This document shows positions 44,628-52,996 of a stretch of 59,918 bases of DNA, piece after piece; the stretch's first letter is position 1, and each line of letters begins with the position of its first letter. The position numbers and the translations under genes were made by a program. The notes under the pieces were generated by a model, which did not search any database, was not told where the DNA came from, and worked only from the letters and a program-made list of their open reading frames with translations. Location of the stretch: assembly GCA_011391075.1 (NCBI GenBank), contig JAABRF010000007.1:1-59918 (forward strand). The letters are read 5' to 3'. The DNA comes from Flavobacteriia bacterium (GTDB lineage: Bacteria; Bacteroidota; Bacteroidia; Flavobacteriales; Flavobacteriaceae).

Positions 44628-45650
44628 TTAAAATAAAGTGTCTTGAGTATATCCTTTGTCCCGCCCAAGATGCTTGTATGCTCTTTCGGTCACTTGTCGT
44701 CCGCGTGGGGTACGCATGATAAATCCTTCCTGAATGAGAAATGGCTCGTAAACTTCTTCTATCGTTTCTGCATTTTCACCAACTGCAGTGGCTAAGGTGG
44801 TAATCCCAACAGGACCACCTTTAAATTTATCTATAATAGTGGTCAAAATGCGATTGTCCATTTCATCCAACCCATGTGCATCTACATGTAGTGCTTCCAA
44901 GGCGTATTTTGCAATTTTAATATCGATGCTGCCATTGCCTTTGATTTGTGCAAAATCTCTAACTCTTCGCAACAACGCATTGGCAATACGTGGTGTACCA
45001 CGGCTTCTCCCTGCAATTTCAATAGCCGCTTCCATGGAAATACCTACTTTGAGAATCTTGGCACTGCGTTGTACGATGGTTGTTAATAATTCTGTATCAT
45101 AATATTCCAATCGACTGCTGATGCCAAAACGGGCACGCATCGGAGCAGTCAACAATCCTGATCGGGTAGTTGCTCCTATCAGAGTAAATGGCTCTAAATC
45201 AATCTGAATACTTCGGGCATTGGGTCCGCTTTCAATCAAAATATCTATTCTGAAATCTTCCATAGCAGAATAGAGATATTCTTCAATTACAGGACTTAAA
45301 CGATGGATTTCATCAATAAAAAGCACATCTCGTTTGTTTAAATTGGTCAACAAACCTGCCAAATCGCCTGGTTTATCCAAAACCGGCCCCGAAGTGATTT
45401 TAATTCCTACACCCAATTCATTGGCTAGTATATGTGCCAAAGTGGTTTTTCCCAATCCGGGTGGACCGTGAAACAAAGTGTGATCCAATGCTTCTCCTCG
45501 TTGATTGGCTGCAGAAACAAAAATCTGCAAATTATCCAAAACCTTTTCTTGACCTGTAAAATCTTTAAAAGTCAAAGGACGTAATTGTTGTTCAATTACT
45601 ATTTCTTCAGGATCAAAATCGGTTTTTTCAGGATTGAGATTTTCGTTCAT
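44628..45650 (-). CDS. ruvB: Holliday junction branch migration ATPase RuvB
   Basis: 340 residues, usual length. Walker A in [20 protein letters not shown], Walker [10 protein letters not shown], sensor 1 [11 protein letters not shown], arginine finger region [13 protein letters not shown], and the C-terminal winged helix [17 protein letters not shown]. RuvB hexamers drive branch migration with RuvA. It stands alone on the minus strand, next to the repeat array. Confidence 0.98.
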   Translation of the reverse strand: MNENLNPEKTDFDPEEIVIEQQLRPLTFKDFTGQEKVLDNLQIFVSAANQRGEALDHTLFHGPPGLGKTTLAHILANELGVGIKITSGPVLDKPGDLAGLLTNLNKRDVLFIDEIHRLSPVIEEYLYSAMEDFRIDILIESGPNARSIQIDLEPFTLIGATTRSGLLTAPMRARFGISSRLEYYDTELLTTIVQRSAKILKVGISMEAAIEIAGRSRGTPRIANALLRRVRDFAQIKGNGSIDIKIAKYALEALHVDAHGLDEMDNRILTTIIDKFKGGPVGITTLATAVGENAETIEEVYEPFLIQEGFIMRTPRGRQVTERAYKHLGRDKGYTQDTLF

Positions 45651-45738
45651 ATAAATGCTGTCAAAGTAGGAAACGAAAGTATGAAATATTCAACGGATAA
45701 AAAAATAATATAAAATGCATCATTTGGGTGATATTTAT

Positions 45739-45746
45739 TACATTTG
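45739..45746 (+). promoter_or_regulatory. -7 element of the small membrane protein gene
   Basis: TACATTTG fits TAnnTTTG, about 24 bases upstream of the ATG at 45770. It supports the shorter start. Confidence 0.45.
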
Positions 45747-45769
45747 AAAAACTAAAAAACACTAACCGC

Positions 45770-46282
45770 ATGGAAGAAACTTTAAATATTATTCTGCTAA
45801 AGCCTCGCTTTAAAGTGCCATTGAAACAAGATAAAGATTTTGTTCTCAATACTTTCAAAAATAAATTGAAAGAGCAAGACTACCAATACTGTAGTAAAAT
45901 GGGCAATGATCACATCTTTATTGATATTCCCATCGACCAACAAAAAATCTGGTCTCCTCAACTGGAATTGGTGGTTGAAAATGCTGAAGAAGGTAGTGTT
46001 TTGAAAGGTCTATTTGCTCCCAAACCTTCTATGTGGACTTTCTTTATGTTTTTACATTTTATAACCGCTATCGCCTTCATGATCTTTTTTGCATTGGCTT
46101 ATGCCAATTTTATTACTGGAAAAGAGACCAATCTTTGGTATTTTTTGATGGGTTTATCTGTACTCATGTGGTTTTTTCTTTACTTTTTGGGTCAAATGGG
46201 TAAACTCAAAGCAAAAAAACAAATTGAGGAACTCAAAGCATTTTTGATAAATTCTTTAGATACGCTCGAATTAAAACAATAA
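45770..46282 (+). CDS. hypothetical membrane protein, 170 aa
   Basis: I chose the ATG at 45770 (MEETLNIILLKPRFKVPLKQ), because the -7 element lies inside the longer frame. A soluble alpha/beta N-terminal part (about 1-90) is followed by two membrane helices (about 92-115, FFMFLHFITAIAFMIFFALA, and about 124-147) and a charged C-terminal helix. It resembles conserved flavobacterial proteins of unknown function. It is divergent from ruvB. Confidence 0.75.
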   Translation: MEETLNIILLKPRFKVPLKQDKDFVLNTFKNKLKEQDYQYCSKMGNDHIFIDIPIDQQKIWSPQLELVVENAEEGSVLKGLFAPKPSMWTFFMFLHFITAIAFMIFFALAYANFITGKETNLWYFLMGLSVLMWFFLYFLGQMGKLKAKKQIEELKAFLINSLDTLELKQ

Positions 46283-46374
46283 TCTCAAAATTGAGTATCA
46301 AAATTTTAGAATATCACAAATAGACTGTTTTTTACTTGAATTTTTTATTTAGAATACCTCTAAATTAGTACAAA

Positions 46375-46420
46375 ACTGATGTATATCACTTTTTTAATAT
46401 AGGTATTATTCCTATTTTTG
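46375..46420 (+). promoter_or_regulatory. candidate promoter of sdhC with weak Crp/Fnr-like box
   Basis: The -7 element TATTTTTG (46413-46420) fits the Bacteroidota consensus. ACTGA-N6-TCACT (46375-46390) keeps the TGA/TCA core at the right spacing, 7 of 10 matches, but lies 2 bp further from the -7 element than in the sulfur promoters. Confidence 0.4.
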
Positions 46421-46514
46421 TTTTCACTTATGAAGACTATTTCTAAAGTTACAGCTTACCTTTTGAGCTAAATTCTCTGAAATTAGACTTTTTCACTAAA
46501 CAAATAACTTTATT

Positions 46515-47162
46515 ATGAGCGGATACTTTTCTTCCTCGGTAGGTAGGAAATTTTTTATGGCATTGACCGGACTTTTTCTCGTTTTGTTTTTATTGGTGCA
46601 TTTGGTTGCAAATCTCACTTTATTTGGCGGCGCCGATGCCTTCAATGCAGCTTCCCACTTCATGGGAACCAATCCTTTGATTCAGGTCATGCAACCTGTT
46701 TTGGCATTGGGTTTTATAGCCCATATAGCCATGGGTATCATTTTGGAACTCAAAAACAATGAAGCCAGACCTATTGGTTATGCCAAAAACAACGCCAATG
46801 CCAATTCCAAATGGGCTTCCCGTAACATGATTGTCACCGGATTGATGATTTTAGCTTTCTTGGTATTACACATCATTCATTACTTTGTGCCTTTCAAATT
46901 CAACACTGAATTGGTAGAAGCTGCCGGTACCCATTACGATTTTGTCATTGCGAGATTTGACAGTCTTCTTTACACCATTATATATGTCATCGCCTTTATC
47001 CTATTGGGTATGCACTTGATGCACGGTTTTCAGTCTTCCTTGACCACAACCGGAATTAGACATGAAAAATATAAAAAATGCATCGTCCAACTTGGCGTTG
47101 CTTATAGTATCCTGATTGCAGTTGGATTTTCAGCAATTGCTTTATGGTTTCATTTCGTATAA
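46515..47162 (+). CDS. sdhC: succinate dehydrogenase cytochrome b subunit
   Basis: 215 residues with five membrane helices, the di-haem cytochrome b558 type of Bacteroidota and Bacillus. Conserved helix 1 (SSSVGRKFFMALTGLFLVLF with His in LLVHLVANL), HIAMGIILE, LVLHIIHYF and GMHLMHGFQSS supply the haem ligand histidines. It anchors SdhAB in the inner membrane and passes electrons to menaquinone. First gene of sdhC-sdhA-(S23)-sdhB. Confidence 0.95.
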   Translation: MSGYFSSSVGRKFFMALTGLFLVLFLLVHLVANLTLFGGADAFNAASHFMGTNPLIQVMQPVLALGFIAHIAMGIILELKNNEARPIGYAKNNANANSKWASRNMIVTGLMILAFLVLHIIHYFVPFKFNTELVEAAGTHYDFVIARFDSLLYTIIYVIAFILLGMHLMHGFQSSLTTTGIRHEKYKKCIVQLGVAYSILIAVGFSAIALWFHFV

Positions 47163-47230
47163 CACTATAAAATAGAAAAGATGAAGTCATAGGTTAATCA
47201 GTGGTATTCGAATAAAATGAATCTCACACT

Positions 47231-47258
47231 TTTTAACTTTTAACTTTTAACTTTTAAC
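47231..47258 (+). repeat. four heptamer repeats (TTTTAAC) before sdhA
   Basis: Four perfect TTTTAAC units and a partial fifth end 7 bases before the sdhA ATG. Changes in copy number here would alter the distance between sdhC and the sdhA ribosome-binding region. Confidence 0.8.
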
Positions 47259-47265
47259 TTTAATT

Positions 47266-49269
47266 ATGAGTATATTAGATTCAAAAGTTCCCGTAGGTCC
47301 GTTGAAAGACAAATGGACGAATTATAAAGATCATATCAATTTGGTCAATCCTGCCAACAAACGCAACATTGATGTCATCATCATTGGAACCGGACTAGCC
47401 GGTGGATCGGCTGCTGCTACCCTAGCCGAATTGGGTTATAATGTCAAAGCATTTGCCTATCAAGATTCTCCTCGTAGAGCGCATTCTATTGCAGCACAAG
47501 GTGGAATCAATGCTTCCAAAAACTACATGGGCGATGGCGACTCAGATTACCGCTTGTTTTACGACACAATCAAAGGTGGCGATTTTCGTTCGCGTGAAGC
47601 CAATGTCTATCGATTGGCTGAAGTTTCCAAATCTATCATTGACCAATGTGTGGCACAAGGAGTTCCCTTTGCTAGAGATTATGGAGGATTATTAGACACA
47701 CGTTCTTTTGGGGGTACTTTGGTTTCTCGAACATTCTATGCCAAAGGTCAAACCGGTCAACAATTACTTTTAGGAGCCTATTCAGCCATGAATAGACAAA
47801 TAGCCAAAGGGAAAATCCAAATGTTCAATCGTCACGAAATGCTTGATGTGGTAATTGTAAATGGCAAAGCAAGAGGAATTATCGCTCGTAATTTGGTTAC
47901 CGGTGAAATAGAACGACATTCGGCTCATGCTGTGGTAATCGCTTCGGGAGGGTATGGTAATGTGTATTTTCTTTCTACTATGGCAATGGGTTCCAATGCA
48001 ACAGCAGCTTGGAAAGCTCACAAAAAAGGAGCGTTTTTTGCCAATCCATGTTATACCCAAATTCATCCTACTTGTATTCCACGTGGTGGTGATTATCAAT
48101 CCAAGCTTACCTTGATGTCGGAATCATTACGAAATGATGGACGAATTTGGGTTCCAGCGAAATTGGAAGATGCCAAAGCGCTGCAAGAAGGAAAATTAGA
48201 TCCAAATAAAATACCGGAACAAGATAGAGATTACTACTTAGAAAGACGTTACCCATCATATGGTAATTTAGCTCCTAGAGACATTTCTTCTCGTGCAGCT
48301 AAAGAACGCTGCGATGCTGGATATGGGGTCAATAAAACCGGTGAAGCTGTGTATTTAGATTTTGCTTCTGCCATTCAACGATATGGAAAATTACAATGCA
48401 ACATACAAGGGATAACCAATCCAACTTCCGAAAAAATTATTGAATTAGGAGAAAAAGTGATTGAAGAAAAATACGGCAATTTATTTCAAATGTATGAAAA
48501 AATCATCGATGCCAATCCTTATAAAACCCCGATGATGATTTATCCCGCAACCCATTATACGATGGGTGGATTGTGGGTTGACTACAATCTGATGACCACA
48601 GTTCCTGGTTTGTATGCCATTGGGGAAGCCAATTTTTCTGACCACGGTGCCAATAGATTGGGCGCATCAGCTTTGATGCAAGGTTTGGCTGACGGATATT
48701 TTGTCTTGCCTTATACCATTGGGGATTATTTGGCAACTGATATCAAAACCGGGAAAATTCCAACCAATACCCCCGAATTTGACGAAGCTGAAAAAGCCAT
48801 CAAAGATCGCATCGACTTTTTTATGAATAACAAAGGAACCCATTCGGTGGATTATTTCCATAAAAAATTGGGTAAAGTCATGTGGGATAAAGTAGGAATG
48901 GGTCGTACCGAACAAGGATTGAAAGAAGCCATTCAGGAAATAAGAGAAATTCGGGAAGATTTTTGGAAAAATGTAAAAGTTCCCGGAAGTGCCAACGACT
49001 TGAATCCGGAATTGGAAAAAGCAGGTCGAGTTGCTGATTTCTTGGAATTAGGCGAATTATTTGCCAAAGATGCCTTGGATAGAAATGAATCTTGTGGAGG
49101 ACATTTCCGTGAAGAATATCAAACCGAAGAAGGTGAAGCTCAAAGGGTGGATGAGAAATATATGTATGTATCGGCGTGGGAACACAAAGGCGAACCCAAA
49201 GATGCCGTTATGCACAAGGAAGATTTGAAATATGAATTTATTGAAGTAAAAGCTAGGAGTTATAAATAG
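47266..49269 (+). CDS. sdhA: succinate dehydrogenase/fumarate reductase flavoprotein subunit
   Basis: 667 residues. FAD-binding motif ([20 protein letters not shown]), the flavinylation His region ([15 protein letters not shown]), substrate-site residues ([10 protein letters not shown]) and [18 protein letters not shown]. It oxidises succinate in the TCA cycle and passes electrons through FAD to SdhB. Length and features match the large Bacteroidota form, with the extended C-terminus ([10 protein letters not shown]). The gene is followed by an inserted four-helix-bundle gene, not directly by sdhB. Confidence 0.97.
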   Translation: MSILDSKVPVGPLKDKWTNYKDHINLVNPANKRNIDVIIIGTGLAGGSAAATLAELGYNVKAFAYQDSPRRAHSIAAQGGINASKNYMGDGDSDYRLFYDTIKGGDFRSREANVYRLAEVSKSIIDQCVAQGVPFARDYGGLLDTRSFGGTLVSRTFYAKGQTGQQLLLGAYSAMNRQIAKGKIQMFNRHEMLDVVIVNGKARGIIARNLVTGEIERHSAHAVVIASGGYGNVYFLSTMAMGSNATAAWKAHKKGAFFANPCYTQIHPTCIPRGGDYQSKLTLMSESLRNDGRIWVPAKLEDAKALQEGKLDPNKIPEQDRDYYLERRYPSYGNLAPRDISSRAAKERCDAGYGVNKTGEAVYLDFASAIQRYGKLQCNIQGITNPTSEKIIELGEKVIEEKYGNLFQMYEKIIDANPYKTPMMIYPATHYTMGGLWVDYNLMTTVPGLYAIGEANFSDHGANRLGASALMQGLADGYFVLPYTIGDYLATDIKTGKIPTNTPEFDEAEKAIKDRIDFFMNNKGTHSVDYFHKKLGKVMWDKVGMGRTEQGLKEAIQEIREIREDFWKNVKVPGSANDLNPELEKAGRVADFLELGELFAKDALDRNESCGGHFREEYQTEEGEAQRVDEKYMYVSAWEHKGEPKDAVMHKEDLKYEFIEVKARSYK

Positions 49270-49282
49270 GTAAACAGAAATT

Positions 49283-49299
49283 AGGCAATAGGCAATAGT
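49283..49299. repeat. inverted repeat, left arm, flanking the S23-like gene
   Basis: AGGCAATAGGCAATAGT is the exact reverse complement of 49715-49731 and 49762-49778. It includes two AGGCAAT heptamers. It lies 13 bases after the sdhA stop and 23 before the S23-like gene. Confidence 0.9.
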
Positions 49300-49321
49300 A
49301 TAACAAAATTTAACAAATGTT

Positions 49322-49690
49322 ATGTCAGAAATTAAGTCATATAAAGATTTATTGATTTGGCAAAAAGGAATTCAGTTAGTAAAAGAAGTTTATTTGTTGT
49401 GCGAATTGTTGCCAAAAGATGAAATATTTGGACTTCAAAGTCAGTTAAAGAGAGCATCAATTTCTGTTCCTTCCAATATAGCAGAAGGTTATGGAAGAAA
49501 TTACACTAAAAGTTATAAGCAATTTTTAGCCTTTTCTAGAGGATCTCTGTTAGAACTCGAAACACAAATTATCATCGCATTAGAACTGAAATTTGTAACT
49601 ACTGAAAAGTGTAAAAAAGTTTTAGACTTAATAAATGAAGAAAATAAGATGTTAAACGCTTTTATTAATTCTATAAAAAGTAAGGATTAA
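49322..49690 (+). CDS. four-helix-bundle protein of the S23/23S rRNA intervening-sequence family
   Basis: 122 residues, typical length. Diagnostic motifs are DLLIWQKGIQLVKEVY, FGLQSQLKRASISVPSNIAEG and SRGSLLELETQIIIAL. Relatives are encoded inside 23S rRNA intervening sequences or in intergenic sites of many genomes, and an S23-like protein (Avd) serves diversity-generating retroelements; none of those partners is seen here. The gene lies between sdhA and sdhB and is flanked by 17-bp inverted repeats, so it appears to be an insertion. Its own role is unknown. Confidence 0.92.
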   Translation: MSEIKSYKDLLIWQKGIQLVKEVYLLCELLPKDEIFGLQSQLKRASISVPSNIAEGYGRNYTKSYKQFLAFSRGSLLELETQIIIALELKFVTTEKCKKVLDLINEENKMLNAFINSIKSKD

Positions 49691-49706
49691 AAATCTAATG
49701 GCTAAT

Positions 49707-49783
49707 GGCTAATAACTATTGCCTATTGCCTTAAAAAAAACAACAATCTAATTGGCTAATAACTATTGCCTATTGCCTTAAAA
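49707..49783. repeat. 30-bp direct repeats containing the right inverted-repeat arms
   Basis: GGCTAATAACTATTGCC and the following 13 bases occur at 49707-49736 and again at 49754-49783, 47 bp apart. Each contains ACTATTGCCTATTGCCT, the exact complement of 49283-49299. Heptamer units (TAATGGC, ATTGCCT) are obvious. Confidence 0.9.
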
Positions 49784-49792
49784 CTAATAAAC

Positions 49793-50533
49793 ATGAACCT
49801 AACACTCAAAATCTGGCGTCAAAAATCAGCCAAAGATAAAGGTCAAATCGTAACCTATAACGTAACAGACATTTCCGATCACATGAGTTTCCTGGAAATG
49901 CTGGACGTACTCAATGAAAGTTTGGTAGCCAAAAATGAAGAACCCATCGCTTTTGACCACGATTGTCGGGAAGGCATTTGTGGGACTTGTTCTTTACATA
50001 TCAATGGAGAAGCTCATGGCCCAGACCGATTGATTACTACTTGTCAATTGCACATGCGAACTTTCAAAGACGGTGATACCATCTTTATTGAACCTTTCCG
50101 TAGTAAAGCCTTTCCTATTATCAAAGATTTAATAGTAGATCGCAGTTCATTAGACAGAATCCAACAAGCCGGAGGTTATATTTCAGTCAATACTTCGGGT
50201 AATTCTCAGGATGCCAATGCTATTCCTATTTCAAAAGTAAATGCCGATGAATCTATGGATGCTGCTGCATGTATCGGTTGTGGTGCTTGTGTGGCGAGTT
50301 GCAAAAACGCTTCAGCAATGTTGTTTGTTTCGGCAAAAGTTTCTCAATATGCACTATTACCACAAGGCAGGATAGAAGCCAAAGAACGCGTGACCAACAT
50401 GATCAAGCAAATGGATAAAGAAGGATTTGGAAACTGTACCAATACCGGAGCATGCGAAGTGGAATGTCCAAAAGGAATCTCCTTAAATAATATCGCTCGT
50501 TTGAATAGAGAGTATTTGATGGCGAGTATCTGA
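49793..50533 (+). CDS. sdhB: succinate dehydrogenase/fumarate reductase iron-sulfur subunit
   Basis: 246 residues from the ATG at 49793 ([10 protein letters not shown]); a longer frame would start inside the flanking repeats. The [2Fe-2S] domain has [19 protein letters not shown] and CQLHM. The dicluster part has [18 protein letters not shown] and [17 protein letters not shown]. It links SdhA to SdhC electronically. Separation from sdhA by about 520 bp is unusual for this operon type. Confidence 0.96.
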   Translation: MNLTLKIWRQKSAKDKGQIVTYNVTDISDHMSFLEMLDVLNESLVAKNEEPIAFDHDCREGICGTCSLHINGEAHGPDRLITTCQLHMRTFKDGDTIFIEPFRSKAFPIIKDLIVDRSSLDRIQQAGGYISVNTSGNSQDANAIPISKVNADESMDAAACIGCGACVASCKNASAMLFVSAKVSQYALLPQGRIEAKERVTNMIKQMDKEGFGNCTNTGACEVECPKGISLNNIARLNREYLMASI

Positions 50534-50636
50534 TTTTTTCAAAAGTCAGATTCCATCTTTGCATTCATAAGTACCCTAATTTGACAATCTAATTTTGTTT
50601 GCAATTGAGTATGGATGATGGAAATCTAAACTATTA

Positions 50637-50670
50637 AAAAACCTACAGTTCACTCAAACTGTAGGTTTTT
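50637..50670. terminator. bidirectional rho-independent terminator
   Basis: A 14-bp perfect stem (AAAACCTACAGTTC-type arms 50637-50650 and 50657-50670) with a six-base loop and A/T runs at both ends. It separates convergent sdhB and the TonB receptor gene. Confidence 0.9.
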
Positions 50671-50675
50671 CTAAT

Positions 50676-52898
50676 TTAAAACTTATAGGTATAGGAGAAC
50701 TTTGCTTGAAAAGGTGTTCCGGGAATAAAATGAATTTCTTCAACAGACTCCGACTCATCAAATAGACGAGTTTCGGTCGCAAATTGGGTTTCATTCCATT
50801 CTGTATTGAATAGATTTTGAATGCTCACATTAAAATCCGACTTTTTCCATTGATACCCCATATTGAAGTCAACGACATTATATCCTTTTGCTATGATGGA
50901 ATTGTCTTCATTGGCTGGTCGGTCATCTACCATACGCCATTTAAAACCTCCATAAAACCCAGAAGGATGAATCATATTCAAACCGCTCATTAAAGTCAAA
51001 TCTGGAGCCAGAGGAATGTAATCAAATCCATCAGGTTCATCAATTGATTTTGCAAAGGTGTAATTCAAATCAGCATCCCAAAACAACCAAGATATCGGTT
51101 GGTATCTCAAACTGAAATCAAAACCGTTTCTCCTACTTCTACCACTGGGTTCTACTACACCTTCGTCACCTACATATACAAATTCTTGTTCGAGAAATAG
51201 ATACCAATAAGCGGTGTTTACAAACAATTTAGGAATGGGTTTCCATATGAATCCCAAATCAAATCCGTATGCCGAAGGTAATATTTCATCTGTCCGATTT
51301 TGTATGATGGTACGGGCATCATTGGAGTGAAAACCAATCCCGCTTTTAAAATAACCTTGTAATTGTGGTGAATGATTGTACAGTAAATTGAATTTTGGAC
51401 TGAATACCCCTTTAGAAACAGATTGCGTTTCATACGGTTCCATCAACTGATCATTGTAATTGAATTTGAAAAAATCATATCGCAAAGCCGGTTGCAAACT
51501 CCATTTTCCAATATTAAAATTAGCATTGATATAAGTGAAATAATTGGTTTCAAAAATATCACCCAACATGATATTTTCCAAGGTAATACTTCTGTCATAG
51601 GTATGAGATAACTCAATATCAGTGTTGGAATCATTCCTCAATCCCACCCCAATTTGAAATTCTCCATCCCATTTTTCAGTATGAAAGTCGTTTTGAAGCT
51701 CACTCGAAAAACCGTAGAGTTTTCTTTGCTCTTTCTGACGTATTTGATCTCCGTAAACAGGATCATTTAAAAAGAAAGTAAAATTGGAATAGAGTTCAAA
51801 ATCATAGGTGGCATAATACAGATTATTTTGGATTGCCATGTGGTCAGAAATGGTTTTAACATATTCGGCAGCAGCATTTGTTCTACTGGTAAAGCCACCT
51901 TCAGTATCGTCAATAGATCCAAAACGGGTGATGAGTCCTTGGTCAACAGCTCTTTGAGGTATCTGTCCTGAAGCATCCCATTTACTGGTCAAATGAGATA
52001 TCAATACCGATAATTGGTCCGATGAATTGATCAATCCGGTGTATTTGGCCATGATATTGGTGCGATTAAAATTTTGAGGCGTATCAAATGGGCCATCAGT
52101 CATGTTGAATTCTGTTGCTAAGTACGCAGCATGGTTTTCCGTATTTAATAAATTAAACATTCCCATAATTCTTTGCGTATTAAATTGGCCTAATTCCAAT
52201 TTGATTTCCGATTGGTTTAACCTATCCTTAGTGTGAAACGACACATATCCGGAGGTGTTGAAATTGCCTTGATCGGCATAGTAAGGTCCCTTTCCAAAGC
52301 TAATGTTTTCAATCGTTTCAGGGATGAGAAAATGTAAGTCTGCATAGCCTTGTCCATGCGCATGCGAAGTCATATTGACTGGCAAACCATCCACAGAGAT
52401 ATTGATATCCGTACCGTGATCAATATCAAATCCCCTTAAAAATATTTGTTCCGCTTTTCCACCTCCGGCATGTTGACCTATTACTAAACCGGGAACAGCT
52501 CTCAAAATTTCCTGAGAAGTACTGACCGGATTGACTTGAGTATCAATAAAAGTTAAGGCCTCAATGGCATTGATTTTAGGTCGTATGACCACTTCTTCCA
52601 ATGAAAAAGGTTTTTCTGTCATTTTTATGGTGAGGAATTTTGAAACTTCTCCAACTTTTATTTCCAATGTTTCAAAACCCATATAACTGACTTGAAGCGT
52701 GTCATTGTGTTGTATAGGTTCAATAGAAAACAATCCCAAATCATTGGAATGTGCGTGAATTGATGCATTTTTCTTCAGGATATGCACGCCGCTTAAGGGA
52801 TTATCAAATTCATCGGTAATTTTACCATTTAATTTTTGAGCATGTAGGTAAAATCCTGATGTAAAAAAACAAAAGAATACGATGAAGTAGCGTTTCAT
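50676..52898 (-). CDS. TonB-dependent outer membrane receptor
   Basis: 740 residues. A signal peptide precedes a carboxypeptidase-regulatory-like domain (about 23-105: LNGKITDEFDNPLSGVHIL), a TonB plug (about 115-225: EILRAVPGLVIGQHAGGGKAE, GTDINISVDGLPVN) and a barrel that ends FQAKFSYTYKF. A His-containing plug segment (MTSHAHGQGYADLHF) is striking and may bind metal. It is shorter than SusC and has no SusD partner, so a small ligand such as a metal chelate is more likely than a glycan. It stands alone between terminators. Confidence 0.92.
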   Translation of the reverse strand: MKRYFIVFFCFFTSGFYLHAQKLNGKITDEFDNPLSGVHILKKNASIHAHSNDLGLFSIEPIQHNDTLQVSYMGFETLEIKVGEVSKFLTIKMTEKPFSLEEVVIRPKINAIEALTFIDTQVNPVSTSQEILRAVPGLVIGQHAGGGKAEQIFLRGFDIDHGTDINISVDGLPVNMTSHAHGQGYADLHFLIPETIENISFGKGPYYADQGNFNTSGYVSFHTKDRLNQSEIKLELGQFNTQRIMGMFNLLNTENHAAYLATEFNMTDGPFDTPQNFNRTNIMAKYTGLINSSDQLSVLISHLTSKWDASGQIPQRAVDQGLITRFGSIDDTEGGFTSRTNAAAEYVKTISDHMAIQNNLYYATYDFELYSNFTFFLNDPVYGDQIRQKEQRKLYGFSSELQNDFHTEKWDGEFQIGVGLRNDSNTDIELSHTYDRSITLENIMLGDIFETNYFTYINANFNIGKWSLQPALRYDFFKFNYNDQLMEPYETQSVSKGVFSPKFNLLYNHSPQLQGYFKSGIGFHSNDARTIIQNRTDEILPSAYGFDLGFIWKPIPKLFVNTAYWYLFLEQEFVYVGDEGVVEPSGRSRRNGFDFSLRYQPISWLFWDADLNYTFAKSIDEPDGFDYIPLAPDLTLMSGLNMIHPSGFYGGFKWRMVDDRPANEDNSIIAKGYNVVDFNMGYQWKKSDFNVSIQNLFNTEWNETQFATETRLFDESESVEEIHFIPGTPFQAKFSYTYKF

Positions 52899-52936
52899 GG
52901 TGGTACTATTTTTAAATAAAGTGTTACGATATGGGT

Positions 52937-52971
52937 AAAAAAATACGGAAACGTGTTATCTTTCCGTATTT
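52937..52971 (-). terminator. rho-independent terminator after the CotH gene
   Basis: An 11-bp perfect stem (AAATACGGAAA 52941-52951 with TTTCCGTATTT 52961-52971), nine-base loop, then a run of T on the minus strand. It lies 26 bp after the CotH stop. Confidence 0.9.
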
Positions 52972-52996
52972 ATGTGTTACAAATGTACAATATTAT

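Noticed and set aside
49322-49690. Avd of a diversity-generating retroelement
   Set aside because: The fold family fits, but no reverse transcriptase or template/variable repeat pair is present in the window.
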